In this document: piece by piece, positions 17,121 through 26,003 of the stretch
Layout: each line of letters opens with the position of its first letter
Position numbering within the stretch: the stretch's first letter is position 1
Source: Streptomyces sp. CC53
GTDB lineage: Bacteria > Actinomycetota > Actinomycetes > Streptomycetales > Streptomycetaceae
Direction: 5' to 3'
Length of the DNA stretch: 36,096 bases
Assembly (NCBI RefSeq): GCF_001865245.1
Contig: NZ_MKXB01000211.1
Span: 1 to 36,096 of the forward strand
Translations under genes and position numbers: made by a program
The notes under the pieces: generated by a model
The model's database searches: none
What the model saw: the letters and a program-made list of their open reading frames with translations, nothing else
What the model was told of the DNA's origin: nothing

Positions 17121-17277
17121 AGCGCTGTCCCGGGCGTGGCCGAACATCGACTCGGACGTACGCACCAAGGGTGACAGGAGCCCCGTATCGGCCCGCCGGC
17201 TCCTCTCCATGCTGCCAGAATCCGGGCAGGCGGCGCGCCGGCGGGGGCGCGGGCGAGGCTGAGGCGGGGGAAGCAGG

Positions 17278-18180
17278 GTGGGCGTGACCGAGCGCGGCAG
17301 GACCGGTCCTACGGCTCCGGGCGACGCGGCTCCGGGAGCGGAGGACGGCAACGGCCCGGGTGTAGGAAGCACCGTGGCCGCGGACCGGTTACGGCCGGGT
17401 GGGGAGCCGCACGGTATCGGGGCGGCCCGGAGCGACGGGGCGGAACGGGGTGACGGGGCAGGGCGCGCGGTCCCCCGCCACGTGGCGTGCGTGATGGACG
17501 GCAACGGCCGCTGGGCGCAGCGGCGTTCACTGCCGCGTACGGCGGGCCACCAGGCCGCCGAGGCCACCGTCATCGACATCATCGAGGCGGCCCGGTCCGC
17601 CGGGGTGGAGTGGCTCAGCCTGTACGCCTTCTCCACCGAGAACTGGAACCGGCCCGGCGCGGAGGTCGACTACCTGATGCGCCTGGTCCGGCGGGTCGTG
17701 CGGAAGCACGCGCCGCTGCTGCTCGCCCGCGGCATCCGCTGCCGCTTCCTCGGCGTGGCCGACCCGCGCATCCCCCGGGAGCTGGCCCAGGACTTCGACG
17801 ACCTGGCGACGCTGACCTCGGGCAACCGGCAGATGACCCTGACCGTGGCCTTCGACCACGGCGGGCGCCGGGACATCGTGGAGGCCGCCCGCTCCCTCAT
17901 CCGCAGCGGCACCCCCGCCGACGACGTGACGGAAGGGCTCTTCGCGGAGCACCTGCCGTTCCCCGACACCCCGGATGTGGACCTCGTGATCCGCACCTCG
18001 GGGGAGCAGCGGATCTCGAACTTCATGCTGTGGAAGGTGGCCTACGCCGAGTGGGTCTTCCCCGACGTGCTCTGGCCCGACTTCCGGGCCGCCGACTTCC
18101 TCGCCTGCCTGCACACCTACCGGCGCCGCGACCGCCGCTTCGGCGGGCTGCCGCACCCGACGAACGGAGACCAGCGATGA
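17278..18180 (+). CDS. uppS: Cis-prenyltransferase (isoprenyl / undecaprenyl diphosphate synthase-like)
   Basis: 300 residues. Condenses isopentenyl diphosphate onto an allylic primer with cis geometry, giving a polyprenyl diphosphate. Motifs are complete: HVACVMDGNGRWAQRR (catalytic Asp74), LYAFSTENWNRP, and DLVIRTSGEQRISNFMLW followed by AYAEWVF. The N-terminal ~65 residues are a Gly/Asp/Arg-rich extension, unusual in length for the family; GTG at 17278 or 17284 are both possible, with GGGGGAAG upstream. Chain length cannot be read reliably, so this may be a specialised paralogue and not the cell-wall enzyme. The stop overlaps the start of the MpaB/EF-hand gene as ATGA, implying coupled translation and a shared pathway. 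Confidence 0.92.
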   Translation: MGVTERGRTGPTAPGDAAPGAEDGNGPGVGSTVAADRLRPGGEPHGIGAARSDGAERGDGAGRAVPRHVACVMDGNGRWAQRRSLPRTAGHQAAEATVIDIIEAARSAGVEWLSLYAFSTENWNRPGAEVDYLMRLVRRVVRKHAPLLLARGIRCRFLGVADPRIPRELAQDFDDLATLTSGNRQMTLTVAFDHGGRRDIVEAARSLIRSGTPADDVTEGLFAEHLPFPDTPDVDLVIRTSGEQRISNFMLWKVAYAEWVFPDVLWPDFRAADFLACLHTYRRRDRRFGGLPHPTNGDQR

Positions 18181-19682
18181 CGACCGCAGCGAACGGCACG
18201 ACCAGTGCGGACGCCGCGCACACCACCCACGAGACGCCCCTGTTCGGACCGGACTCGCAGTTCCAGGGGTTCTTCGACGACCCGCGCTGGGCGCTCGCCC
18301 TGGTGCGCGCGACCGTTCTGGAGGCGGCCCACCCGCAGATCGGCGCCGCCCTCGTCGACAACTCCACCTTCGTCACGCACCCTTGGCGCAGGCTTCGCAA
18401 CACCTTCCTCAGCATGCGGCGCATGTTCCACACCGACCCCGCCGTCCGGGAGCGGGAGGCCGCCCGGCTGAACCGGCTGCACGCCCGCATGAGCGGCTCC
18501 GACGCCCGGGGCCGGGCCTATGACGCGATGGACCGGGCGACCCGGGCGTGGGTGGTCGCCACGCTCTTCGAGAGCGCGGTCACGATGTGCCGGCTGAGCG
18601 GCCAGCCGCTCGACCAGGTGACGATGGAGCAGATGTACGCGGAGTACCGCGCGTTCCTGGCGGCGCTCGACGGCGACGCCGGGGAACTCCCCGCGGACCT
18701 GCACGATTTCTGGCCGTACTTCGACCGGGTCGTCGAGCGTGAGCTGGAGAACACGGAGGCGGCCCGCGTCATCCTCTTCCGGCTCTTCGACCACCTGCCC
18801 GCCCCGGCACTGTTCGACGGCGCGCCGACGCTGTGGGCGGCGGGCCGGGCCGTCGCCGGTCCGGTGCTCGGTGCGATCACCGTCGCCTCCCTGCCGGAGG
18901 CGTACCGGCGCCGGGCCGGACTGCCGGAGACGCCCGGCACGGAGACCCTCATGCAGGGCGCCTACGTGGCCGCGGGACTGGCCCGGTTCCTGCCGGCGGG
19001 CTGGCTGGACGCCGAGACCCTCATCGACCTCCTCTCGCTCCCGGAAGGAAGCGACGACCCACGGTTCCGGTCCGTCACCGCCCTGCGGGACCGCGTCAAG
19101 CGGGCGTCGGCCCTGCTGCGGCTCCTCACCCCGCTGGGCGGCGCGCCCGAGCCGCACCCGGCGTCCACGGCGGGCACGGAGCACACCGCGGGCAGGGGCG
19201 AAGGCCGGCGCTCGGCGGAGGAGTTCTTCCGGCAGGTGCTGGACCAGACGGGCGACGGCCACCTCGACTGGCCCGACCTCGCCGCCATGGCCCGTGAGCT
19301 GTCCACCCGCCTCGACCTGGACGAACCGGAGGAGACCCGGCTCTACGACGCCTTCGCCGCCTGGTGGCGGGAGCTCCAGGCCGCCCTCGACACGGACGGC
19401 GACGGGCGCGTCAGCGCCGAGGAGTACGCCGCGGCCGTCCCCTCCCTCGCGGGGCCCGCTCTCATCCGCGTCGCCGAGGTGCTCTTCGACGTCACCGACA
19501 AGGACGGCAGCGGCACCATCGACGCGGACGAGTACCGGGCCCTGTTCCGGACCGCTTTCCACCGCGACCTCGCCGCCGGCGACGGGGCCTGCGGCCGGAG
19601 CGCGTTCGTCGGGGACTTCCTCGCCTTCATGTCCGCCCGCCGCACGAGCACGCCCTACGACCCGCTCCTCGCCGACGCCTGA
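18177..19682 (+). CDS. MpaB/DUF2236-family oxygenase fused to EF-hand (calerythrin-like) domain
   Basis: 501 residues, no signal peptide. Residues ~25-320 resemble the DUF2236 (MpaB / latex-clearing protein) oxygenase fold: EAAHPQIGAALVDNS, then HPWRRLRNTF (68-77), LNRLHARMSG and a helix with WVVATLFES (125-133). From general memory of the family, the last motif usually reads WVH; His is Val127 here. Residues ~345-490 look like a calerythrin-type calcium-binding module with loops DQTGDGHLDWPD (356-367, ends in Asp not Glu), DTDGDGRVSAEE (405-416) and DKDGSGTIDADE (441-452); the last two are canonical. Relatives of the oxygenase domain cleave or oxidise isoprenoid chains, which fits the coupled prenyltransferase next door. 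The substrate and the effect of calcium are inference. Confidence 0.85.
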   Translation: MTTAANGTTSADAAHTTHETPLFGPDSQFQGFFDDPRWALALVRATVLEAAHPQIGAALVDNSTFVTHPWRRLRNTFLSMRRMFHTDPAVREREAARLNRLHARMSGSDARGRAYDAMDRATRAWVVATLFESAVTMCRLSGQPLDQVTMEQMYAEYRAFLAALDGDAGELPADLHDFWPYFDRVVERELENTEAARVILFRLFDHLPAPALFDGAPTLWAAGRAVAGPVLGAITVASLPEAYRRRAGLPETPGTETLMQGAYVAAGLARFLPAGWLDAETLIDLLSLPEGSDDPRFRSVTALRDRVKRASALLRLLTPLGGAPEPHPASTAGTEHTAGRGEGRRSAEEFFRQVLDQTGDGHLDWPDLAAMARELSTRLDLDEPEETRLYDAFAAWWRELQAALDTDGDGRVSAEEYAAAVPSLAGPALIRVAEVLFDVTDKDGSGTIDADEYRALFRTAFHRDLAAGDGACGRSAFVGDFLAFMSARRTSTPYDPLLADA

Positions 19683-19770
19683 CGGGAGGGTCCGTGCCGG
19701 GTGGCGCCCGGGCGGGCCGTCCGGCTGGGCGTCCAGCACCCCGTCGCCGCCGGACGTGACGCCGTAGGCG

Positions 19771-20475
19771 GTGGTCGAGGGGGTCTCCTCGTCACCGCGA
19801 CCGGAGGGGGGCGGAGGCCGCCGCCGCGAAGGGTCGGCGGCGGCCCGCGCGACCGGCCCACAGCGGCTCGCCGCCTTCGCGCACGACTGCCACGCGCTCC
19901 TCCGTCAGCTGGCGGCGCTGCCGCGTCGGCCGACCGCGCTGGTCAACGAGTACCACGGCCCGTTCGGGAACGACGTGGGCTGCCTGGCATCCGCAGGGAT
20001 CACGCCTCAGGAGGCCAGGGTCCTGCGCTCGTGGCTGGCCAGGCGCAACTCCGTGGTGTCCGAGGGCGCGCGCGACTTCGGCTTCACCGCCGTCCCGCAG
20101 CACTTCGACGGGCACGGGTCGTGCAGCGATGCACCCTTCGTGCAGGGCCCCGGCGCCGAGGCGCCGCTGCATCCCACGATCGCCGGGGAACTCGCCCTCG
20201 CCCTCGCGGACCAGCAGGCGCTCACGGGCAGCCGCGCCGCCACGCCGCCGTCCGGCACTCCTCCACCGCCCTGGCGCCCCCGCGGCACGCGGCCCACCGC
20301 CCCTCCGGGCCCGACTGGCGGCCCGCGGCCTCCGGGCCCGTGGGCGCCCCTCGCGGCGGGTCCGGCCGTGCCGGGTGACGGCGTGGGCGGGCCGCGCCGT
20401 CACCCCGCACCTCGGCTGCGGGGCGCCGACTCACGGGACGGCGGAACGGGGTCCCCGATCAGTTCAGGGGGGTGA
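19771..20475 (+). pseudogene. Truncated SGNH/GDSL hydrolase remnant
   Basis: An open frame whose middle part (about 19855-20225) reads like the C-terminal half of a streptomycete SGNH hydrolase: ALVNEYHGPFGNDVGCL, EARVLRSWLARRNSVVSEGA, FDGHGSCSDAPFVQGPG, then LHPTIAGELALALADQQAL, where the HPxxxG motif carries the catalytic His. The N-terminal half with the GDS nucleophile block and the oxyanion GxND block is missing, and no frame upstream in the 90 bases after the oxygenase gene supplies it. The ~30 residues before the homology and the ~80 Pro-rich residues after it look non-native. The frame runs 17 bases past the end of the convergent intact hydrolase. It is probably a decayed gene; expression as a short protein is possible but unsupported. 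Confidence 0.65.
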
Positions 20476-21628
20476 TGCGCATCCGGCCGGGGTCTCCGCC
20501 GCCGAACCAGTCCTGGTCGCAGCGGTAGTGTCCCGGTGCGGTCGCCGCCATGAGTCCGAGGCAGGCGGCCAAGGCCCGCTGCCCGTAGGCGTTGGGGTGC
20601 AGGGACTCCTCCAGGGTGCCCTGGGTGTCGTGGTGGTCAAGGAAGCGGAACCACTCCGCCCGGGCGGCGTCGGGCCCGGAAGCACCCACCTGGGTGGTGC
20701 CGGCCGCGCACACCTCGTGTCCCGCCAGTGCATCGCGCAGGTCGAGGTACTCGGTGCCGCGGGCGGCGGCGACCGCCTTGAGCATGTCCCCGATCCGCGG
20801 GACGAGGGTGAACGCGGCCCAGTCGGCGTCGCGGTCGTTGAACGGGCAGCGGTCCTTGTACAGGCGGTCGGCGTCCCTCTTCGGCAGCCGGAAGGACTCA
20901 CCGCCGGGCAGGGGCGAGGGGTAGGACTGGAGGACGAGCCGGTAGTCGGCGTCGGCGTAGCCCGCGTCGCGCATGGTGGCGCGGATGCCGTCGACGACGG
21001 CGGTGACCTCGGCCTGCACGGCCGGCAGCTTCTCCCGCACCGCGGCGTCCTGCTTTTTCCAGCACAACCGGGCGAAGTACCAGTCGTACGCGCAGTCGCC
21101 GATGATGCTGCCGAATCCGAGGTCGTTGCCGCCGACGGACAGCACGATCAGTGCGACCCGCTGGGACCGGGCGACCCCGGCGAGCTGGTCGGTCTGCGGT
21201 TCCTCGCCCGCCAGCGGCAGTCCGCCTCGGGCGGCGCTCAGGACGTGCACCGTCTCGGCGCCTGAGCAGGCCAGGTTGATGCGCTCGTCGAACCCGGCCA
21301 GTGGGGCGAGGGCGATCTCGGACACGTCGGAGCGGTGGCAGCCGCCGACGGCGGCGGTGCCGCCGTAGACGCGGGAGGGGTCGTAGCCGGAGCCGGTCCA
21401 GGCCCGGTCGGTGCCGTTGCGGGCGCCCTCGTACCGGTCGGTGTTGCCCAGCCAGCGGCCGGCCTCGCCGGAGATGAAGCTGTCGCCCATCGCGACGGCC
21501 ACGCCCGGCCCCGGAGGCGGAGCTGCCGCGCGGGCGGCGCCTGCCGGCGCCGTGTGGAGTGTGGAGCCGAGCAGCACGGCGGTGAACAGCGCGAGCCCTC
21601 GGACGGCAGTATGCAGGGGGGTACGCAT
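20459..21628 (-). CDS. Secreted SGNH/GDSL hydrolase (lipase/esterase-like)
   Basis: 389 residues with a Sec signal peptide (MRTPLHTAVRGLALFTAVLLG, cleavage probably near APAGAARA). Blocks of the SGNH family are intact: GDSFISGEAG (nucleophile Ser50), NLACSGAET, VLSVGGNDLGFG (oxyanion hole) and LHPNAYGQRAL (catalytic His). Cysteine pairs (CAYDWYFARLC, CPF, CAAG, CLG, CDQ) suggest disulfides in an extracellular enzyme. Substrate unknown; relatives are lipases, phospholipases or acetyl-esterases. ATG at 21628. The gene is divergent from the SARP regulator across 191 bases, so the regulator could control it, but no operator is evident. Adjacent to a truncated paralogue on the other strand. Confidence 0.9.
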   Translation of the reverse strand: MRTPLHTAVRGLALFTAVLLGSTLHTAPAGAARAAAPPPGPGVAVAMGDSFISGEAGRWLGNTDRYEGARNGTDRAWTGSGYDPSRVYGGTAAVGGCHRSDVSEIALAPLAGFDERINLACSGAETVHVLSAARGGLPLAGEEPQTDQLAGVARSQRVALIVLSVGGNDLGFGSIIGDCAYDWYFARLCWKKQDAAVREKLPAVQAEVTAVVDGIRATMRDAGYADADYRLVLQSYPSPLPGGESFRLPKRDADRLYKDRCPFNDRDADWAAFTLVPRIGDMLKAVAAARGTEYLDLRDALAGHEVCAAGTTQVGASGPDAARAEWFRFLDHHDTQGTLEESLHPNAYGQRALAACLGLMAATAPGHYRCDQDWFGGGDPGRMRITPLN

Positions 21629-21819
21629 CAGGCGCAGGTCCCTTCGTCAGGTGGGCGGGGCCCCGCGACCGTGGCGCGTGGTCAGGGGGCGCCCGGGTCG
21701 GTGCGGGGCGGTCGCAGCCCCTGCTCCGGGTGGGTGGACAGAGGCTACGATCGGCGCCCACCGGCGGCCCATCCCCGGGCCACCGGTCTGCCATCGACTG
21801 CGTCATGGGGGGGGGGTTC

Positions 21820-24765
21820 ATGGACGTGCGGTTCACGCAGCTGGGGCCGGTCGGGGCCACGGTGGACGGCTCCGCGGCGGAACTGGGCGGTGGGCCGCGC
21901 ACCCGCCGTCTCCTGGCCGCGCTCCTCCTCGACGCGGGGCGGGTCGTGCCGGCGGCAGGGCTGGCCGCCGCGGTCTGGGATGACCCGCCGGCCACCGCGC
22001 GGGAGCAGGTGCAGAACACCGCGGCCCGGCTGCGCAGGAGCCTGGCGGCCGTCGACGGCGGCGCGGGATGCGCGGTGGTCCGTACCGGGGCAGGGTTCCG
22101 GCTGGACACAGGGGCGGCAGCGGTCGACCTGGCGGAGTTCCGGCGGCTGTGCCGGGCGGCGGAGGCCGCCGACGGCTCGGAGACCGCCCGCGCACTCTAC
22201 GGGCAGGCCCTGGAGTTGTGGCGGGGGCCCGCGCTGGAGGGGCTGGAGGGCAGGGTGTTGCGGGCGGCGGCCGACCGGCTGGAGGAGGAGAGACTGGACT
22301 GCCTCCAGCGGCGGCTGGCCGCCGACCTGGAGGCCGGTCGGCACGCGGCGGCTGCTCCGGAGCTGGCCGCCCTGGTCGCCGCACACCCGCTGCGGGAGCG
22401 GCTGGTGGAGCTGCGGATGCTCGCTCTGTACCGCTGCGGCCGCCGAGGTGAGGCATTGGAGGCGTACGTGCAGGCCCGGTCACGGCTCGCGGAGGCCACG
22501 GGCCTGGACCCCGGGCCGGCGCTGCGGGAACTGCACGCGGCGGTCCTCGCCGACGCGCCGTCGCTGGGCCCGCCCGCTCCTCGGGGCGCGGCGCCGGCAG
22601 TTGCTTCGCCCCCGTCGGCCCGGTCCGCCACGGAGCCCCGCCCGGCCCCCGCCCAACTGCCCGCCGGAGCAGTGGCTTTGGCCGGCCGCAGCGAGGAGGT
22701 GAGCCGTCTCGTGCGAGCCCTCGAAGAGGCCGGCGGCGGGGTGTGCGTGGTACGGGGGCAGGCTGGCGTGGGGAAGACCGCGCTGGCGCTGCATGCCGCG
22801 CACGCGCTCAGGGACCGCTTCCCCGACGGGCAGCTCTTCGCGGATCTGCGCGGAGCCGACGGGCACGGCGGCGACCCGGGGGACGTGCTGGCCGCTTTCC
22901 TGCGGGCGCTCGGTGTGGACGGTCCGGCCGTGCCGGCGTCCGCCTCGGAGCGCGCGGCGCTCTACCGCACCCTGCTGGCCGGGCGGCGGGTGCTGGTCGT
23001 GCTGGACGACGCGGCCGGGGAGGCGCAGGTACGACCGCTCCTCGCCGGCGCGGCGCCGGGCTCGGCGGTGCTGGTCACCAGCCGTCACCGGCTCGCCGGG
23101 CTCGATGTGCGCCTCGCACTGGGCGTACCGCTGCTCGACGACGCCACGGCCCTGACGCTGCTGGACCGGTGGGCCGGGGGCGGCCGGGTGGCGGTGGAGC
23201 CCGCGGCGGCCCGCGGGCTGGTGCGGCTGTGCGGAAACCTCCCGCTGGCGCTGCGGGTCGTCGGAGCCCGCCTGGCGGCGGCGCCCCACCGCGACCTCGG
23301 CTGGCTGGCGCACCGGCTCGGCGACGAGCAAGCCCGCCTGGACGAGCTCGCCCACGGCGGCAGCGACGTGCGGGCGGCGCTCCGGCTGAGCTACCGGGGC
23401 CTGTCGCCCCGCGCGAAGAGGCTGTTGCGCGGCTTGGCGCTGCTCACCGCCCTCGACTACGCCTCCTGGACGGCCGCCGCAGTCCTCGACGAACCCCTTG
23501 CCCGGGCGGAGGCGGAAGTGGACGGCCTCGTGGCGGCGCATCTGCTGGAGGTGGCCTGCCGGGACGCGTCGGGGGCCGTGCGGTACCGGATGCACGACCT
23601 GGTGCGGGCCTTCGCCCGCGAGCTGGCGTGTGGTCGGGAGACCGAGGCCGTGGTGCCCCGCGTGATCGGGCACTGGCTCGCCCTGGTACGGGAGGGTCGT
23701 CGGGCCCATCAGGGCGTGGACTACCCCGGGCTGCCCGTACCGGGGCAGGAGGAGGCCGTGCTGGATCCGGCGGTGCGGGCGCTGCCGCGGGCGGAGCCGG
23801 TGCGGTGGCCGGCCGGAGAGCGGGACGCCCTGGTCGCCGCGGTGCGCCAGGCCGCCCGTGTCGACCCGCGGGCGTGCTGGGAGCTGGCGGCCGCCGCCGA
23901 GTACCTGTTCGACCTGCGCAGTGACCTCGCCGGATGGTACGCGGTGCAGCAGACCGGCCTCGCCGCGGCCCGCGCCGCCGGCGACCGCCGGGGCGAGGCC
24001 CTCATGCTGGCCGGACTGGGCCGGCTCCGTGCCTGCCGAGAGGAGTGGGCGGAGGCCCGGGGCATGCTGCTGACTGCCGAGCGGCTGTTCACCGCGGTGG
24101 GCGACGGGCACGGTGCGGCGTACGCAGGCTGGGTGCTGTCCTACCTGGACCGGATGCAGGGACGGCTGGACGAGGCGCTGCAGCGGTGCCGCCACAACGC
24201 TGCCGTGTTCGAGGCGGCCGGCGACTTCTACGGGCTGGCGCACGCGCTGCGCGGCACCGGGCAGGTCCTGCTGGCCCGCGGCGAGACCGCCCGGGTCCTG
24301 GAGCTGTTCACGCGGGCACTGGAGGCGGCAGTCCGCGGCGGCGCCGCGTGGCCGCGCCTGTGCATGCTGCGCTGGGTGGCCGAGGCGCGACGCCTGCTGG
24401 GCCGACTGGACGAAGCCGCCGCAGGGTTCGGTGAGATCCTCGCCCGCACCGAGGACTGGGGCGACCTGGCCGGCCAGAGCGCCGCCCGAATCGGCCTCGG
24501 CCGGATCGCCCTGGACCGCGGCGACGCCGCGGCCGCGGTGCGTCAGCTGCGCGCGGCGGCCGACGTGGGGCGCCGCTCCGGGCAGCCGCTGGTGCACGCC
24601 CTGGCCGTGCCGCCGCTGGCCGAGGCACTGCTCGCCTCCGGCGATCCGCAGGCCGCCCGGTCCGTGCTCCGGGAGGCGGTGGAAGACTGCCGCGTCATAG
24701 GGGCCCGGCCGCTGCTGGCCGCGTTGGAGACCGCGCTGAGCGCCCTCCCCCGCCCCGGCCGCTGA
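21820..24765 (+). CDS. AfsR-like SARP family regulator (wHTH-BTAD-NB-ARC-TPR)
   Basis: 981 residues. An OmpR-type winged helix (about 1-95), bacterial transcriptional activation domain (about 100-250; EFRRLCRAAEAADG to LDPGPALRELHAAVL), a variable Pro/Ala linker, and an NB-ARC ATPase with P-loop GQAGVGKTAL near 312 and Walker B VLVVLDDA. The GNLPLAL helix and MHDLVRAFAREL follow, then C-terminal TPR-like repeats (about 680-970). This is the large AfsR architecture, which activates secondary-metabolism genes; no biosynthetic cluster lies in the window. Start choice: ATG at 21820 is preceded by a run of ten G (21807-21816) that can act as ribosome site; an in-frame ATG at 21805 would translate the G run as Gly codons and add five residues. 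Further upstream frame is unsupported. Confidence 0.92.
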   Translation: MDVRFTQLGPVGATVDGSAAELGGGPRTRRLLAALLLDAGRVVPAAGLAAAVWDDPPATAREQVQNTAARLRRSLAAVDGGAGCAVVRTGAGFRLDTGAAAVDLAEFRRLCRAAEAADGSETARALYGQALELWRGPALEGLEGRVLRAAADRLEEERLDCLQRRLAADLEAGRHAAAAPELAALVAAHPLRERLVELRMLALYRCGRRGEALEAYVQARSRLAEATGLDPGPALRELHAAVLADAPSLGPPAPRGAAPAVASPPSARSATEPRPAPAQLPAGAVALAGRSEEVSRLVRALEEAGGGVCVVRGQAGVGKTALALHAAHALRDRFPDGQLFADLRGADGHGGDPGDVLAAFLRALGVDGPAVPASASERAALYRTLLAGRRVLVVLDDAAGEAQVRPLLAGAAPGSAVLVTSRHRLAGLDVRLALGVPLLDDATALTLLDRWAGGGRVAVEPAAARGLVRLCGNLPLALRVVGARLAAAPHRDLGWLAHRLGDEQARLDELAHGGSDVRAALRLSYRGLSPRAKRLLRGLALLTALDYASWTAAAVLDEPLARAEAEVDGLVAAHLLEVACRDASGAVRYRMHDLVRAFARELACGRETEAVVPRVIGHWLALVREGRRAHQGVDYPGLPVPGQEEAVLDPAVRALPRAEPVRWPAGERDALVAAVRQAARVDPRACWELAAAAEYLFDLRSDLAGWYAVQQTGLAAARAAGDRRGEALMLAGLGRLRACREEWAEARGMLLTAERLFTAVGDGHGAAYAGWVLSYLDRMQGRLDEALQRCRHNAAVFEAAGDFYGLAHALRGTGQVLLARGETARVLELFTRALEAAVRGGAAWPRLCMLRWVAEARRLLGRLDEAAAGFGEILARTEDWGDLAGQSAARIGLGRIALDRGDAAAAVRQLRAAADVGRRSGQPLVHALAVPPLAEALLASGDPQAARSVLREAVEDCRVIGARPLLAALETALSALPRPGR

Positions 24766-24830
24766 CCGCCGCGGTGCCCGGGGGAAGCATGCTCGGCCGG
24801 GAGCGCGCGTCAACGCCGGCCGGTGGCCCG

Positions 24831-24944
24831 GCTGCTGACGGGGAGACACGACGCCTGCCGCTCGACCGCCGTGTCCTGCCCTGTCCGGGTCAGCAGGTGC
24901 CGGTCTCCGGTGTTCCGCAACCGCGCAGGCAGCGGCGGGAACAC
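24831..24944. terminator. Two hairpins between convergent SARP and pirin genes
   Basis: First: CTGCTGAC (24832-24839) with GTCAGCAG (24889-24896), enclosing GACACG (24845-24850) with CGTGTC (24870-24875). Second: GTGTTCC (24910-24916) with GGAACAC (24938-24944), enclosing CCGC/GCGG. They fill most of the 199-base convergent gap and probably stop transcripts from each side. Confidence 0.55.
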
Positions 24945-24964
24945 TGCTGCGGGGGCGGACCGGC

Positions 24965-25930
24965 TCAGCGCACCCTCCCCCGCGCCTTCAGCTGCGTCGC
25001 CGGCACCTCCGGTGCGGCCAGGCGTCCGCCTGCGTAGCCCTTGACCTCCCCGAAGCGGTCGGAGGTCATCCAGTCCTCGCGGGCCTGGCGGATCTCCTCG
25101 TCGGTACGGCCCACGAAGTTCCACCACATGACGATCTCCTCCGCGAAGGGTTCGCCGCCGAGGAGCATGAGGGACGCGTCGGTCTCGGCGCGCAGGGGGA
25201 GTTCGGTGCGGCCGCAGCCGAGGTACAGCATGGAGCCGGGGAGCAGGGGGACACCGTCGACGTGGGTCTCGCCGGACATGGCCAGGGCCGCGTACTCGAA
25301 GTCGGGTTCCACGGGGAGGCGGGTGTCGGTGCCGTGGGCGAGGGTGACGTCGGCGCCGACGAGGGGGGTGTAGGTGGTGCCGGGGGAGGTGGCGCCGTCG
25401 AGTGTGCCGAGGACGACGGTGGCGGTGAGGCCGGGCGCGGTGGCCTGCGGGAGGTGGGCGTGGAACTCGAAGTGCGGTTCCACGTGGCGGTGGGTGTCGG
25501 GGAGGGCGGTCCAGAGCTGGGCGCCGTGCAGGAAGCGGGGGTGGGGGTCGGGGCTCTGCTCGGAGTGGGAGATCGCGCGGCCCGAGGTCATGAGGCCGAG
25601 TTCGTACGGGCGGATGGTCTGGACGCTGCCCGTGCTGTCGCGGTGCAGGACCTCCCCCTCGTGGAGCCAGCTCACGGTCTGCAGGCCCGTGTGGGGGTGC
25701 GGCGGGACCTGCATGCCGGGTTCGGAGGCGATGTCGTCGGGGCCGTAGTGGTCGACGAACACCCAGGCGCCGACCATGCGGCGGCCGAGGTTCGGCAGCA
25801 GTCTGCGGACCTCGGTCGACTCGCCGAGCGTCACGCGTCGGGGGCTCAGGAGTTCGCGTACGGGCTCCGCGACGACGAAGCCGCGGCCGCCGCACAGGGA
25901 GGGAACCGCCTGGCGGTCGAGATTGCTCAT
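24965..25930 (-). CDS. Pirin family protein
   Basis: 321 residues, two cupin halves. The N-terminal cupin has the pirin metal ligands: His78 and His80 in PPHPHTGLQTVSW, His122 and Glu124 in AISHSEQSP. Bicupin members bind Fe(II); some have quercetin dioxygenase activity, others regulate metabolism or stress responses, so the function is open. C-terminal pirin features GGEPFAEEIVMWWNFVGRT and REDW are present. ATG at 25930. The gene is divergent from the thioredoxin gene across 137 bases that contain a sigma-R type promoter pointing at thioredoxin. An oxidative-stress link is plausible by neighbourhood only. Confidence 0.94.
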   Translation of the reverse strand: MSNLDRQAVPSLCGGRGFVVAEPVRELLSPRRVTLGESTEVRRLLPNLGRRMVGAWVFVDHYGPDDIASEPGMQVPPHPHTGLQTVSWLHEGEVLHRDSTGSVQTIRPYELGLMTSGRAISHSEQSPDPHPRFLHGAQLWTALPDTHRHVEPHFEFHAHLPQATAPGLTATVVLGTLDGATSPGTTYTPLVGADVTLAHGTDTRLPVEPDFEYAALAMSGETHVDGVPLLPGSMLYLGCGRTELPLRAETDASLMLLGGEPFAEEIVMWWNFVGRTDEEIRQAREDWMTSDRFGEVKGYAGGRLAAPEVPATQLKARGRVR

Positions 25931-26003
25931 GGGGCCAAACTAGCCAGTCCGGCGGGTGCACGGGGTGTATCCGGCCGAGTGGTGGGCAGGCGCAGGCTGC
26001 TCC

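Noticed and set aside
12864..17636. 1590-codon open frame on the minus strand
   Set aside because: It lies antisense to the symporter-phosphatase fusion and the prenyltransferase, whose motifs are unambiguous. Long antisense frames are expected in DNA of this GC content; its translation is His/Arg/Gln/Gly-rich with no domain.
18170..18185. Frameshift between prenyltransferase and oxygenase
   Set aside because: Both proteins are complete at this point and the ATGA overlap is a normal coupled junction, not a broken fusion.
19655..19861. Minus-strand coding trace after the oxygenase gene (segment reading TTAYGVTSGGDGVLDA)
   Set aside because: GC-rich third positions hint at coding, but the stretch is about 50 codons, has no start and merges into antisense of the oxygenase gene; too little to call a gene.
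22480..24849. 789-codon minus-strand frame over the SARP regulator
   Set aside because: Shadow frame; the plus strand has P-loop, BTAD and TPR features in order.
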